Program-made: the position numbers and the translations under genes
DNA from: Spirochaetia bacterium
Lineage (GTDB): Bacteria; Spirochaetota; UBA4802; UBA5550
Direction of reading: 5' to 3'
NCBI GenBank assembly: GCA_009885955.1
Contig: VFJS01000054.1
Span: 120,342 to 184,341 of the forward strand
Length of the DNA stretch: 64,000 nt
Part shown: positions 45,798 to 54,942 of the stretch, piece after piece
Position numbering within the stretch: the first letter of the stretch is position 1
Layout of the letters: the number at the start of each line of letters is the position of its first letter
Notes under the pieces: generated by a model
Database searches by the model: none
Told to the model about the DNA's origin: nothing
The model's input: the letters and a program-made list of their open reading frames with translations, nothing else

Positions 45798-48700
45798 TTA
45801 TCTCATTTCAGGCCTGAATATGTCAATGCTGTACGGGATGCTTTCATCTATTATCGGTTCAACCCTTCGATCTGATTTGAACTGCCTGGCCAGATTGACC
45901 CTGGCAAACTGGTTTTCCGACTGGAGCCTCCTGGCATATTCAATTGATTTCCAATAGCATATGCTGCTTTTCGCTTCATTATTCTCATGCTGATAAATGG
46001 CTCCGAGATTATTATATGCCGAAGAAAGCGATGTGAATAGCCTGATATGCTCCTGGCGGCCTGCATCGGCAATTCTTGTCTTCTCCCCGTCATACTCAAG
46101 AACATTAATAAGTTTAAGGAACTCCCCCTTGCCGGCCTGGTAATTGCCAAGGTGATAAAAGGCATTGCCCAGGGCAAACATGAGTTCCGGCCTTCTGACA
46201 AAATCATCATAGAGCCGCAGCCACTGATCCAGTGACTTTTCATAGAGATTGTTAAGATAATATATCCTGCCGAGATTATAATGGAGTTCCGGGGATGAAT
46301 ATTTTTCATTCACCGCCATTTCATACTTATCCCTGGCAATACCCATATTCTGAAGTTTGTCCATGTTGCTCTCGATCAGTTCATCCTTCAGGCTTCCATA
46401 CGTAGGTTTCACCTTGTCGAAGAAATAGTAAAAAATATTCCCCAGGAGCATGTACGTGTTACCCAGGGCAGCTCTCTGCCGGTAAAAATCGTCCCTTGCG
46501 AACTCAGGTTTCAGATTATGGGAATTGATTGCCCTGGTAAGATACTCAAAGGCCTTTGACGGCTCCCTGGTTTCATAATAGTACTCCCCGAGAAGGTGGA
46601 GCGCGTCAAAATAATTGGGGGACAGCTCCACGCCCTTTTCCAGGTGCCTCTTTGTCACTGCGAGGTTGTTCTGCATCCTGTTTAAAACCGCATAGTATAT
46701 TTGTAAAGGCGGATAGTCCGGATCGCGCTTGTTCAATGCCTTCAGTGTTGAATTTACTGCCGGGTATATATTATCGCCGATGTCCCTGATGTTCGAGGAC
46801 CGTACGCCATACTCTATCCTGACATTGGACCCGGCCTTCTTCTTCTTACTGAGGAAATAATCCGCCAGTTTCCCGAGAAGGGCCGAAGGGAGTTCATGCA
46901 TGATTTCCTTGCGGTGTATGATGTTGAACAGGGTAGCCACTTCGGAGAATGAATCCCTTTCAACATACAGGTTCATCAACCCCGAATACCCGATTATTGA
47001 ATCCTTTTTAACAGCAAGAATGTCCTCGTAATATTTCTTAGCCGAGATATATTCACCCTGGCTGAAGTAGGCATTCCCGATGCCGTACAGGGCCGTTACA
47101 TTCTCCTTTTCAATGAGAAGCGCCCTTTTGTATAGATTGATGGCCACATTCAGCTGGGATTTATCAGCCTCGGCCATCTTTTTCCCTTCAAAATACTTTT
47201 CATTTACCTTATTTTTCACAGCCATATAGAATTCAGCGGGAACCCTGGAGTAGTAGTACCCCAGGTTATTCAGGGTGTCAGCATGAATGCGGTTAAGTTT
47301 GTAAGCAGCATCAAGTTTGCCGAGTGACCTCTCGTACTCGCCTTTATCGAAATAGGCCCTCCCGTAGGAATTGTACCCGTAAAGATAATCCTTTGAATAA
47401 TTGTCATTGACGTATGTGAAAATCTCTTCCGATCTCTGAAAATCTTTTTCCTTTTTCGCATAGTCCCCGGCGCTCAGAATAATGGATGCCCCCTCGTTAA
47501 TCTTCTTCCTGGCCATCACGGGCTTGTATATGAACTGGTAGCTGAGTATTGATATTACAAAAGCGCTGAAGGCGGCTATTCCGATTACCCTGGTCAGCTT
47601 CAGGAGTTTTTTCTGCCTGTCCCTCCCTTCTTTGGTATATTCGGGCCTTGACGTGAGTGTACGCCTGCCTGGAACTCCGGTTTCATCAGCAAGACGTATT
47701 GTCCGGCCGAGTTTTTTCTCGAGAAACCTGTGAACATTCTGCTCTGATTTTCCCGACATGATCATGTCTATGAGCTGCTTTAGTTCATTTGGCTGCAGGA
47801 GGTCATTTATTACCGTCTCTTTAACAGCCTTTATAATGGCAGGGTTAAAGAGCTGGATCGCTTTTTTCAGCTTCTTGAGCTCGCTGCCGGACAATTCGAC
47901 ACCCTCATCGCCCCTGCCGCCTTTTGAAGATGCCCCCTTAACAGGCGCTTCCTCGTCATCATCCAGGGGCTCAATGGTCATTGCCTCGTCCAGGTCCGCA
48001 GCGGGTTTTCTCCCCTTTTTTTCCACAGAGGGTTTATCATTATCATCAAAATCGAGATCGATTGATTCTATGTCATCCAGGGGCTTTTTCCCGGCAAGCC
48101 GGGATTTGGCAGTAATTCCGGAATCCATCTCCTGAATATCCATGGAGGGCATATCATCAAGGTGATCAAGTGATAATTCATCTGCCTTCGTATCCTCTGC
48201 CCCGCCTATGTCATCGAGGCGCAGATCAGATATATCGGATTCCACCACTTCGGGGATATCGGCATCCTCAATAGAAACACCGGACAGATCCGGGATGTCC
48301 AGGTCAGCATCCCTATCAAGGGTAACCTCTCTCCCCGCCTTTTCCTTCTTTGACATCCCGGCGGGTTCATCTCCGGGGAGCGCAAGGTCAATATCCTCAA
48401 ATGTATCCCTGGGGGTTACACGGCCTCCCACATATTCTTCATCGGAAAGGTCCTGGACATCAATTGAATCAGGCTCCTCCCCTGTAAGGTCATGGAGCTG
48501 ATCCAGGGAGGATTTTTTTCTTATCGGGGGTTTCCCCTTTTCGGGCTTTGTTTCAATTATTTCATCAGCAAGCGTCTCATCAAAATCATCAATCTTGAAC
48601 TCGTCATCTAAACCGGCAGATACAGGTTCCTCATTGAATTCACCGGCCGGCTCAAGGAAGGCATCATCCAGCGAAATATCCCCGTCCTTTTCACGGTCTT

Positions 48701-49130
48701 CAGGCTCCTGAACCACCTGTATGAGATCGGATATATCCTCTATCTCCCGGGACTCTATTTCATCGATCCCCTCATCCTTGATGCCGGACATTCCGGAATC
48801 CATGGACAATGGTTCCATATCATCGGGATGTTCCACCGGCTGAATGTCGGTAATGTCAATATCCATCCCTTCAGGAAGAGAATAGAGATCCTCATCCCTG
48901 GCGGCTTTACGGGGGACCGTTTCCCCGGCATCCTCTTCGTAACTATCCACTCCGGGTATATCCAGGTCAAAATCCCCGTCATCAACGTCCTGGTCACTGT
49001 CATCAGAAGGCAATGTCCTGGCCTCGTGGTGAACCGGGGGCTCCTCCACTGCTGTGACAATGCTGATAATCCTCTGTATCTCCTCCAGTTCTTCAGGAGT
49101 ATACTCGACTTTCCCTTCTGTATCACCCAT
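45798..49130 (-). CDS. Large TPR membrane protein, FlcA-like (flagellar collar)
   Basis: The 1110-residue protein has three parts. The N-terminal 450 residues are acidic, rich in Asp, Glu, Ile and Pro, and disordered. One membrane segment lies at about residues 513-533 (FSAFVISILSYQF). About 550 residues of TPR helices follow in the periplasm (YNSYGRAYFDKGEYERSLGKL, LHLLGEYYYETREPSKAFEY, YNLGRIYYLNNLYEKSLDQW). This layout is that of the spirochaetal collar protein FlcA, which holds the stator and motor collar of periplasmic flagella. Identification rests on architecture, not alignment, and the acidic region is longer than I expect. It is monocistronic. Confidence 0.7.
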   Translation of the reverse strand: MGDTEGKVEYTPEELEEIQRIISIVTAVEEPPVHHEARTLPSDDSDQDVDDGDFDLDIPGVDSYEEDAGETVPRKAARDEDLYSLPEGMDIDITDIQPVEHPDDMEPLSMDSGMSGIKDEGIDEIESREIEDISDLIQVVQEPEDREKDGDISLDDAFLEPAGEFNEEPVSAGLDDEFKIDDFDETLADEIIETKPEKGKPPIRKKSSLDQLHDLTGEEPDSIDVQDLSDEEYVGGRVTPRDTFEDIDLALPGDEPAGMSKKEKAGREVTLDRDADLDIPDLSGVSIEDADIPEVVESDISDLRLDDIGGAEDTKADELSLDHLDDMPSMDIQEMDSGITAKSRLAGKKPLDDIESIDLDFDDNDKPSVEKKGRKPAADLDEAMTIEPLDDDEEAPVKGASSKGGRGDEGVELSGSELKKLKKAIQLFNPAIIKAVKETVINDLLQPNELKQLIDMIMSGKSEQNVHRFLEKKLGRTIRLADETGVPGRRTLTSRPEYTKEGRDRQKKLLKLTRVIGIAAFSAFVISILSYQFIYKPVMARKKINEGASIILSAGDYAKKEKDFQRSEEIFTYVNDNYSKDYLYGYNSYGRAYFDKGEYERSLGKLDAAYKLNRIHADTLNNLGYYYSRVPAEFYMAVKNKVNEKYFEGKKMAEADKSQLNVAINLYKRALLIEKENVTALYGIGNAYFSQGEYISAKKYYEDILAVKKDSIIGYSGLMNLYVERDSFSEVATLFNIIHRKEIMHELPSALLGKLADYFLSKKKKAGSNVRIEYGVRSSNIRDIGDNIYPAVNSTLKALNKRDPDYPPLQIYYAVLNRMQNNLAVTKRHLEKGVELSPNYFDALHLLGEYYYETREPSKAFEYLTRAINSHNLKPEFARDDFYRQRAALGNTYMLLGNIFYYFFDKVKPTYGSLKDELIESNMDKLQNMGIARDKYEMAVNEKYSSPELHYNLGRIYYLNNLYEKSLDQWLRLYDDFVRRPELMFALGNAFYHLGNYQAGKGEFLKLINVLEYDGEKTRIADAGRQEHIRLFTSLSSAYNNLGAIYQHENNEAKSSICYWKSIEYARRLQSENQFARVNLARQFKSDRRVEPIIDESIPYSIDIFRPEMR

Positions 49131-49541
49131 AACCTAATCCTGACCTAAGTATTTGGAACCGCGCCAGCTGGAATGTTTAGAAAAATTTCCTGCACCGCAA
49201 TTCTTTTTTAACATAATTCCATGGAAAAAAAATTCAGGCTTAATGTGACATAACAAACTCTGAAAATCAATCAAAAAAATTTTATTTCCGGTTAATCATA
49301 AATAATTTCAATTCAATTATCGACAAATCACGCGTAAGAATCAACCAGTTTGCCGATTATGTGTATCCGCATTGTAAAAAGATGAGGCAGTAATCTGTTT
49401 TTTTCCATTTTTTATGATAAAATATCGGCCTTTTATTAAAATTGCTTCTCCAGCTGTTTTGCTTTTCATGGGTTTCGTTCGATAATATATCTTATACAGG
49501 GTTGAGACAATGTAACTTTATCCCATGTCATGAGGTTTCTG
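49131..49541. other. Intergenic region, no gene seen
   Basis: About 400 nt, AT-rich, between the FlcA-like gene (leftward) and the CBM48 gene (rightward). A possible -35/-10 pair for the latter is TTGCTT near 49459 with TAATAT about 18 nt later, but it is weak. Confidence 0.4.
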
Positions 49542-50279
49542 ATGAAATGTAAAATAGCCATGCTCTTTCTTCCACTCCTCTTCCTCGGTTTTTCTAACCC
49601 GGTGGATAAAATAAGGACGGACTATTATAATAATCTCTACACCTTAAAGGATTCACGGGGGCCTGAAGCCCTGAAATTAATCATGGTTGACAACATGTCC
49701 AGAAACAGGTCCCAGCTCGTTCACGGCATCCTGTTTACGTATAAAAACAGAAAGTGTACCGTAGTTCAGGTTGCCGGCAACTTCAGCAATTGGGAACCGG
49801 TAAACATGATACGCGGGAAAAACGGCATATGGTTCCATTTCCTCGTATCCGGCGATTCAGGCAGCAGGGAAATTCTGAAATATAAATTTAATATAGACGG
49901 CATATGGGCATGCGATCCTAAAAATCCGCAGATTGAGGATGACAGGATTGGCTCAAATATCTCCCTTTTTGAAAACCCTGGGAACCCGGGCGGCAGCCAG
50001 GTTACATTCAGAATTCTCCAGAAAAACCTTGTGGAATTCAGACTTTTTAAACCGAAGGCCAGGCTGATATCACTGGTTGGCGACTTTAACAACTGGAACC
50101 CTGAAAATGATCTGCTGAAAAGGGGGCAGGACGGGATATGGAAGCTCCACAAAAGGCTTCCGGCAGGAATATATCTATACAAGTACATAGTAGACGGGAA
50201 ATGGGTCCCCGATGTCTATAATTCAGTGTCGGCATCCGATGTGACCGGGGAAATCTGCTCGGTCATCAGGATAGAATAA
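49542..50279 (+). CDS. Secreted protein with two CBM48-like glycogen-binding domains
   Basis: After a signal peptide (about residues 1-20) two E-set domains of the CBM48/AMPK-beta type follow: VVQVAGNFSNWEPVNMIRG (about 70) and ISLVGDFNNWNPENDLLKRG (about 185), each ending with a YKFNIDG or YKYIVDG strand. Such domains bind alpha-glucans, normally in cytosolic enzymes; here no catalytic domain is present and the protein is exported. ATG 49542 is chosen because GAGG lies 6 nt upstream. It stands alone. Confidence 0.85.
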   Translation: MKCKIAMLFLPLLFLGFSNPVDKIRTDYYNNLYTLKDSRGPEALKLIMVDNMSRNRSQLVHGILFTYKNRKCTVVQVAGNFSNWEPVNMIRGKNGIWFHFLVSGDSGSREILKYKFNIDGIWACDPKNPQIEDDRIGSNISLFENPGNPGGSQVTFRILQKNLVEFRLFKPKARLISLVGDFNNWNPENDLLKRGQDGIWKLHKRLPAGIYLYKYIVDGKWVPDVYNSVSASDVTGEICSVIRIE

Positions 50280-50427
50280 TAAAATCTGTTTTTTTTGATA
50301 AAAAAAATAAAATTTATCATTGACATAACATTCATCTCTATCGATGGTTCAAGAAAAGGCGGGACAGTACCGGGTCGAAAAAAAGGAACTGGCTGCCTGA
50401 AAAATCTTATGTTTTACAGCCGGGAAG

Positions 50428-50997
50428 ATGAAAAATAACAACCCATTAAACCAGTTAAGTATAACTAAAAACGCCCACCCATGCGCTGTTTCAAACGAAA
50501 ATGATGAATTCGAAGAACTGAAAAATAATCAAACCCTCCTTATTGACAGGGGATATGACCATATTGAACGCGGGGAATATTATCAGGCCTTTACCATTTT
50601 CAGCATAGGCACAACTATTGACAACACAGATCCTGAAATATTAAAGGGGCTCGGAATTTCCCTTTTTGAAATGGGCAAGCTGAATAAGTCCAAAATTATC
50701 CTTGAAAGAGCAGCGCGTCTGAGACCCGACGATCCAATAACCCTGGCAAACCTGGCCGGGGTATACTGGGAATTGGGGGACTTCGAACTGGCGATCCACA
50801 ACTATCATAAATCCCTTGAGATCGATTCAGAAATTGAGGAGACCTATTTCAACCTCATCAATCTCTACATCGATTCAGGCCATCTCTACATGGCTTTCAT
50901 CGCATGCAATAAATTCATGGCACTCTACCCCGATAATGATGATGTAAATGAACTCATGGGTGAAATAATGCTCAACCTCGCCCTCTCCAGCTATTGA
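50428..50997 (+). CDS. TPR protein, probably cytoplasmic
   Basis: The 189-residue protein has no signal peptide. It consists of an N-terminal tail of about 35 residues and four TPR units (IDRGYDHIERGEYYQAFTIF, ILKGLGISLFEMGKLNKSKI, ANLAGVYWELGDFELAIHNY, YFNLINLYIDSGHLYMAFIA). It is a protein-binding scaffold of unknown partner. It ends 7 nt inside the end of a minus-strand lipoprotein gene. Confidence 0.8.
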   Translation: MKNNNPLNQLSITKNAHPCAVSNENDEFEELKNNQTLLIDRGYDHIERGEYYQAFTIFSIGTTIDNTDPEILKGLGISLFEMGKLNKSKIILERAARLRPDDPITLANLAGVYWELGDFELAIHNYHKSLEIDSEIEETYFNLINLYIDSGHLYMAFIACNKFMALYPDNDDVNELMGEIMLNLALSSY

Positions 50998-51455
50998 TAT
51001 ACCTGCACTTTTTCTTTTATATAATTCAGTTCCTTTTTTTCATTCAGTTTCTCAATAACTTTCTTTAATTCATTTTCATAATTGACTCTCCACCTTCCCC
51101 CCTGGTGAACAAGCCTGATTGCCATATCGTATCCTACCATGTTTTCTACCGGATGGTCGGAATATCGCAGGTTTATCACGGCTGAATCGCCTGAAACTTT
51201 TTCTTCAAGAATCCGGACCATGGTCCTGCGGCTGAAAAGGGGGAGGAGTGAAAGCATCTCTTTTTTGTCAACAAGCCCGATCCTGGATGCCCTGTTGACC
51301 ATGTCCACTGTACCGGAGGAGTAATACTCTGAAGCCTCCTCGAAGGTACCGGCATTGGACAAGCTGTTAAAAACATGATAAAAATCCCCATGTTTTTTAT
51401 CCTTTGAACATCCGGTAATGGTGATAACCAGCAGCAGAAATAATAATCTTTTCAT
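50991..51455 (-). CDS. Small lipoprotein
   Basis: The signal peptide ends with TITGCSKDKK (lipobox Cys near residue 16). The 154-residue protein has a helical N-terminal half and a beta-rich part with RMVRILEEKVSGDSAVINLRY-like hydrophilic strands; the fold resembles the DUF4878/NTF2-like group in outline, but this is a guess. ATG 51455 follows a G-rich ribosome-binding site. Its end overlaps the TPR gene tail to tail by 7 nt. Confidence 0.75.
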   Translation of the reverse strand: MKRLLFLLLVITITGCSKDKKHGDFYHVFNSLSNAGTFEEASEYYSSGTVDMVNRASRIGLVDKKEMLSLLPLFSRRTMVRILEEKVSGDSAVINLRYSDHPVENMVGYDMAIRLVHQGGRWRVNYENELKKVIEKLNEKKELNYIKEKVQVYQ

Positions 51456-51592
51456 GACCCCCCCTGACGACATATCAGCCGGGCAACATACATGTGAGCC
51501 CCTGCTTGAGCATACTTTTCATAGAAACATCATTTAAATCAAGAATATTATTTTTTATTCGAATGTAATGTAACCGGTTATATTCTTATTAT

Positions 51593-51796
51593 GTAACTAC
51601 TCAGCTATAAATAATTGCTCACGGATTCACGCGGATATTCACGGATTTTTAATATCATTATCAGAAACTTATTCTCATTTTAGGTTTATTTTTTAATGAG
51701 ATAATAAATTTTCATTATTATCTCATTTTTATCAGTATTTATCCGTGCTAAGACCTGAGCAAAATTTTTTTTCCTATTTTCTGGCTGAGTAGTTAC
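51593..51796. mobile_element. MITE-like element, family 1, best copy, with target-site duplication
   Basis: The 204-bp element begins GTAACTACTCAG and ends with its exact complement CTGAGTAGTTAC (12-bp terminal inverted repeats). Directly outside both ends is the same 8-bp sequence CTTATTAT (51585-51592 and 51797-51804). Inside are the GCTCACGGATT core (from 51616) and a long AT-rich imperfect palindrome. There is no gene. The duplication shows it was inserted by a transposase, presumably encoded elsewhere. Confidence 0.9.
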
Positions 51797-51891
51797 CTTA
51801 TTATGATATTTACTACCGCATATGTTCATCTATGGCTGCTTCCATACCAATGAGTAAAAAGGGGGATGAAAGACAGGCATAAATTTATGGC

Positions 51892-51920
51892 TTGACATCG
51901 GAAAAGACTGGTTGTATATC
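51892..51920 (+). promoter_or_regulatory. Consensus-like promoter of the YtfJ-like gene
   Basis: TTGACA (51892-51897), 17-nt spacer, TATATC (51915-51920), 35 nt before the start codon. Confidence 0.7.
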
Positions 51921-51955
51921 TTTAATAAAATTGAATATAAAAAAAGGGGATACTC

Positions 51956-52501
51956 ATGAAAAAAAAATGTATGATACATGGAACCGCAATTTTTTTCACC
52001 GCCGCTTTACTGATTATCACCGGCAGCCTTCAGGCGCTTGACAGGGGGAGCGTGGTATCATCGATCACCATCAGAGATGCAAATGATTCACCCGTCATTA
52101 TTCCCGATATCGGGTCCAAGGTGCTCACCATTTTCTATGCTGACCCCGATGTTTCCGATGTAAACGATCCCCTGGCAGATGCCCTGAAGGATAAAAATTT
52201 CGATAAATCAAAGTACCGGGGAATGGGCATTGCCAACCTTGCTGATACAATAAAACCCAACATGCTCATCCGTATGCTCATCAGAAAAAAAATAGAAAAA
52301 TATAATTCAACCATACTCACCGACACAGACAGGTCAGTTGCCAGGGAATGGGGACTCGGGAACTGCGACGGATACAGTGTAATCATAGTAATCGGAAGGG
52401 ACAGCAGAGTAAAATTCGTTCAGAAAGTCAGTTCAGCAAATGAGAGCCGCGCCATAATAGATGAAGTTGTGGGAATTGTCTCAAAGGAAATAGGTGGTTA
52501 G
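51956..52501 (+). CDS. Exported YtfJ-like thioredoxin-fold protein
   Basis: A signal peptide (about residues 1-27, ending GSLQALDRG) precedes a redoxin-like fold: GSKVLTIFYADPDVSDVNDPL with the acidic tract typical of YtfJ-type proteins instead of a CxxC, followed by YSVIIVIGRDSRVKFVQKVS. Lacking catalytic cysteines, it is not expected to be a disulfide oxidoreductase. AGGGG lies 6 nt before the ATG. Its end overlaps the next, minus-strand gene by 4 nt. Confidence 0.78.
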   Translation: MKKKCMIHGTAIFFTAALLIITGSLQALDRGSVVSSITIRDANDSPVIIPDIGSKVLTIFYADPDVSDVNDPLADALKDKNFDKSKYRGMGIANLADTIKPNMLIRMLIRKKIEKYNSTILTDTDRSVAREWGLGNCDGYSVIIVIGRDSRVKFVQKVSSANESRAIIDEVVGIVSKEIGG

Positions 52502-52854
52502 GATAAATCCGTCATAATCCTGTCAGACACATACCTCATGTGAATGTCGTTGGCTATGAGCTCCTGGACGATTACGTCAATCTCATGCCATACGACCACA
52601 AGGTCCGGAACATCGGTAGTAACGAACAGTTTCAAATCTTCAGCATCCAGACTAATGGCCCTGGTCCGGACAATCCTGTAATGGTCCCCCTCCATGTAAG
52701 GCAGTTCTATATCAATGTCCATGGAACTTCTTCCCAGTTCATGCATAATCTCCCTGATGAAACCTGCCATCATCGACTGGATATCAAAAATCCTGCTGCC
52801 GATATCAATAAGCATGTCATCAAACCTGTTTTTATTATGCATGGCAGATATCAT
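52498..52854 (-). CDS. Small protein of unknown function
   Basis: The 118-residue cytoplasmic protein shows a helical N-terminal part and a mixed C-terminal part (ITTDVPDLVVVWHEI-like strand and a helix). No family is recognised. It lies 23 nt downstream of another unknown gene on the same strand; ATG 52842 is an alternative start. Its end overlaps the YtfJ-like gene. Confidence 0.7.
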   Translation of the reverse strand: MISAMHNKNRFDDMLIDIGSRIFDIQSMMAGFIREIMHELGRSSMDIDIELPYMEGDHYRIVRTRAISLDAEDLKLFVTTDVPDLVVVWHEIDVIVQELIANDIHMRYVSDRIMTDLS

Positions 52855-52877
52855 GTTCCATCAGGACTTCTTCCGGC

Positions 52878-53288
52878 CTAACAGGAAACATTTCTGTTAT
52901 TTTTTCTGAAAATCCTGGAAAGAAGGGATCTGTTTTCAGGCAGGGGCATGAAAATATCGGTATCATTCGGCTCCATCCTGCAATTTTTATTTTTCAACGC
53001 CCTTAAGATATCCAGGAGGTCTTCGGTTCCAAGGCCTTCAATCTCCTTGCCGAAGAGTATATCCCTGTCAGCTTTTCTCGATATGGTAAGGAGATCACCG
53101 AATAATGTATCATCATTTCCGTAAAATATGCTGTGAAGAAAAAAATAATTTGTCCAGCCGTATTTTTTTCTGTCGGGGTTTGATATCATCATCCTTTTAA
53201 GAAATACCGGCCTGTCCTTTTTTCCTGAGGTTATTTCTGCAAAGGCCTCCTTTATTTCATTGATAAGCTCAGCTTTTGATTTATTCAT
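52878..53288 (-). CDS. Small protein of unknown function
   Basis: The 136-residue protein is charged, without signal peptide or membrane segment. Segments such as YGWTNYFFLHSIFYGND and LGTEDLLDILRALKN are helical. GAGG lies 8 nt before the ATG. It is the first gene of a two-gene unit with the preceding entry. I do not recognise it. Confidence 0.7.
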   Translation of the reverse strand: MNKSKAELINEIKEAFAEITSGKKDRPVFLKRMMISNPDRKKYGWTNYFFLHSIFYGNDDTLFGDLLTISRKADRDILFGKEIEGLGTEDLLDILRALKNKNCRMEPNDTDIFMPLPENRSLLSRIFRKNNRNVSC

Positions 53289-53741
53289 GGGGAAACCTCA
53301 CGGCTGTACAAAATTTACTATTCAGCAGTTTGTTCATTTTCATTAAACTGTTAACAGCAAAGGTGTCATGTAACTTTTATATGCATAATAACCATAGGAT
53401 AATCCGTCATCATGCTGCCTGGAAACTTTACACATAAAACTTTTTTATAATGGGCAGAGAATAAAAGTATAACTCCTGATAAATAAATCGGTAAAAATGT
53501 TTGTTTTTCTGAGCTTTATTTGATTAGCCCATTGACAAAACCTGAAGTTTTAAACCGGGCCCCGGGGATTTGATGGGGAAACCTCTATTTTCCTATCTCC
53601 ATCAACTTGGAAAAAACTTTTTCTTGTGATGAATCAAAATTTTCTAACTGCTGAACCTGTTTGAAAAAAATTGATCCATGATTTTCACTGAGGAATAAAG
53701 CTCAAATAAAAAGGAAGGTTTATGATACGGATATTAAACTA
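53289..53741. other. Intergenic region, no gene seen
   Basis: About 450 nt with no credible gene. A G/C-rich spot (GGGCCCCGGGG) lies near 53560. The right side leads into a family 1 repeat. Confidence 0.45.
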
Positions 53742-53801
53742 TAAAAAATCCGTGAATATCAGTGTGAATCCGTGAGCAAATATTTCTGACTCAATAGTTA
53801 T
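53742..53801. repeat. Family 1 repeat, one end, inverted orientation
   Basis: The stretch ends AATCCGTGAGCAAAT then GACTCAATAGTTAT, the reverse complement of the left end of the element at 51593, with imperfect termini. The opposite end is not recognisable. Confidence 0.6.
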
Positions 53802-53829
53802 AAATTTTCGATAAAAATATACAGGGCTA

Positions 53830-54708
53830 TCAGAATTCACCAGGGGTTGGCGGGCCGCTGCTCCATAGCCTGTATGAATTTTCCTGCACAAAGTCAGTTC
53901 TCCTTACTGATTCCCCCTCCCTGGCTGAAGGAAGTGTGGAAGAGCCCCATTCCGGCGGAGTAATATAAACACCTATGCCCCCTTCGATATAAAGAATGTC
54001 CTGCCGGGAGCCGTCTTTCCTGGTAAAAATTACCGTTTCACCGCTATTGTTCAATGAAAATGAGAATCCGGAGAAAAGGGGATATTTCCCGAAGAGAGAA
54101 TAAAAGCCATCCCTTGATGACGCAAGGGTTATAAATTCACCGGGCCTGATTGCAGTTCCTTCAGGAAATACAAAGGGCGAGCTCCCGGGATTGCCGTCGG
54201 CAAAGGAATATCCTGAAATAGGGCATTCATCGGAACTGTCATTGAATATCTCTATAAATTCAAAATCACTTTCCTTTCCGAGGGGATCATAAAAAACCTC
54301 ACTTATGAAAATTTTTGAACAGTCAGCAGCCCGTGCCACAGTAATTTCTAACCTTGCCTCAAAATTGTCCATCCAGGCTGACAGAACCGCTCCTCCGCTT
54401 CTGATACCGGTCACGAACCCGTCACTGTCAACAGTTATGATATTCTGATCAGAACTGGCCCAATCAATTTTTTTTCCGTTGCTGTCCCCTTTCATGCCGC
54501 TAACAAAGATGATTCTCACACAGGCCCTTACACTCTCCTTCTCCACCAGGTTTTGATTCTGTGTTATTATTTCTATACCGAAAATTTCATTCTCCTGCGG
54601 CATTCCGGCCGGAACATATTCATCAGGATAAGAACAGCAGAATATCACAGCCGATATCAGCAGGATAGTTACAACGCAAAAAATTATTTTATTAACCGGA
54701 TGTTTCAT
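53830..54708 (-). CDS. Lipoprotein with Big-like and lamin-tail domains
   Basis: The signal peptide ends AVIFCCSYPDEY with a lipobox cysteine. A Big2-type immunoglobulin-like domain follows (WASSDQNIITVDSDGFVTG, about residues 85-105), then a lamin-tail domain (IFISEVFYDPLGKESDFEFI, about 130-150, and VFPEGTAIRPGEFITLAS). Lamin-tail domains in exported bacterial proteins are frequent but of unknown role. The C terminus is rich in Pro and Ser. The ribosome-binding site is weak. It is likely surface or periplasmic. Confidence 0.85.
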   Translation of the reverse strand: MKHPVNKIIFCVVTILLISAVIFCCSYPDEYVPAGMPQENEIFGIEIITQNQNLVEKESVRACVRIIFVSGMKGDSNGKKIDWASSDQNIITVDSDGFVTGIRSGGAVLSAWMDNFEARLEITVARAADCSKIFISEVFYDPLGKESDFEFIEIFNDSSDECPISGYSFADGNPGSSPFVFPEGTAIRPGEFITLASSRDGFYSLFGKYPLFSGFSFSLNNSGETVIFTRKDGSRQDILYIEGGIGVYITPPEWGSSTLPSAREGESVRRTDFVQENSYRLWSSGPPTPGEF

Positions 54709-54902
54709 TGGATAACGCTCATTACATATGCAGTTTTATGTACCGTATTTTTTTATTTTTATAATTCTCACATACAACGAAAATATCAGCCTACATATAT
54801 ATACGCCCGAACCTCCCGTTTAAATGATTTTTTTCTTCTTTATTGAAAATATTTTTCATTGATAAAATTATATGATTAATTTCACAATCAGTCTAAAAAT
54901 AT

Positions 54903-54930
54903 TTGACCAGATTCGATGGTATGTTATATT
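54903..54930 (+). promoter_or_regulatory. Promoter of the response-regulator gene
   Basis: TTGACC (54903-54908), 16-nt spacer, TATATT (54925-54930). The predicted start of transcription is about 6 nt before the first ATG of the gene. Confidence 0.55.
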
Positions 54931-54942
54931 TACATATATATA

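Noticed and set aside
51956..52501. Active thioredoxin
   Set aside because: No CxxC motif is present in the fold.
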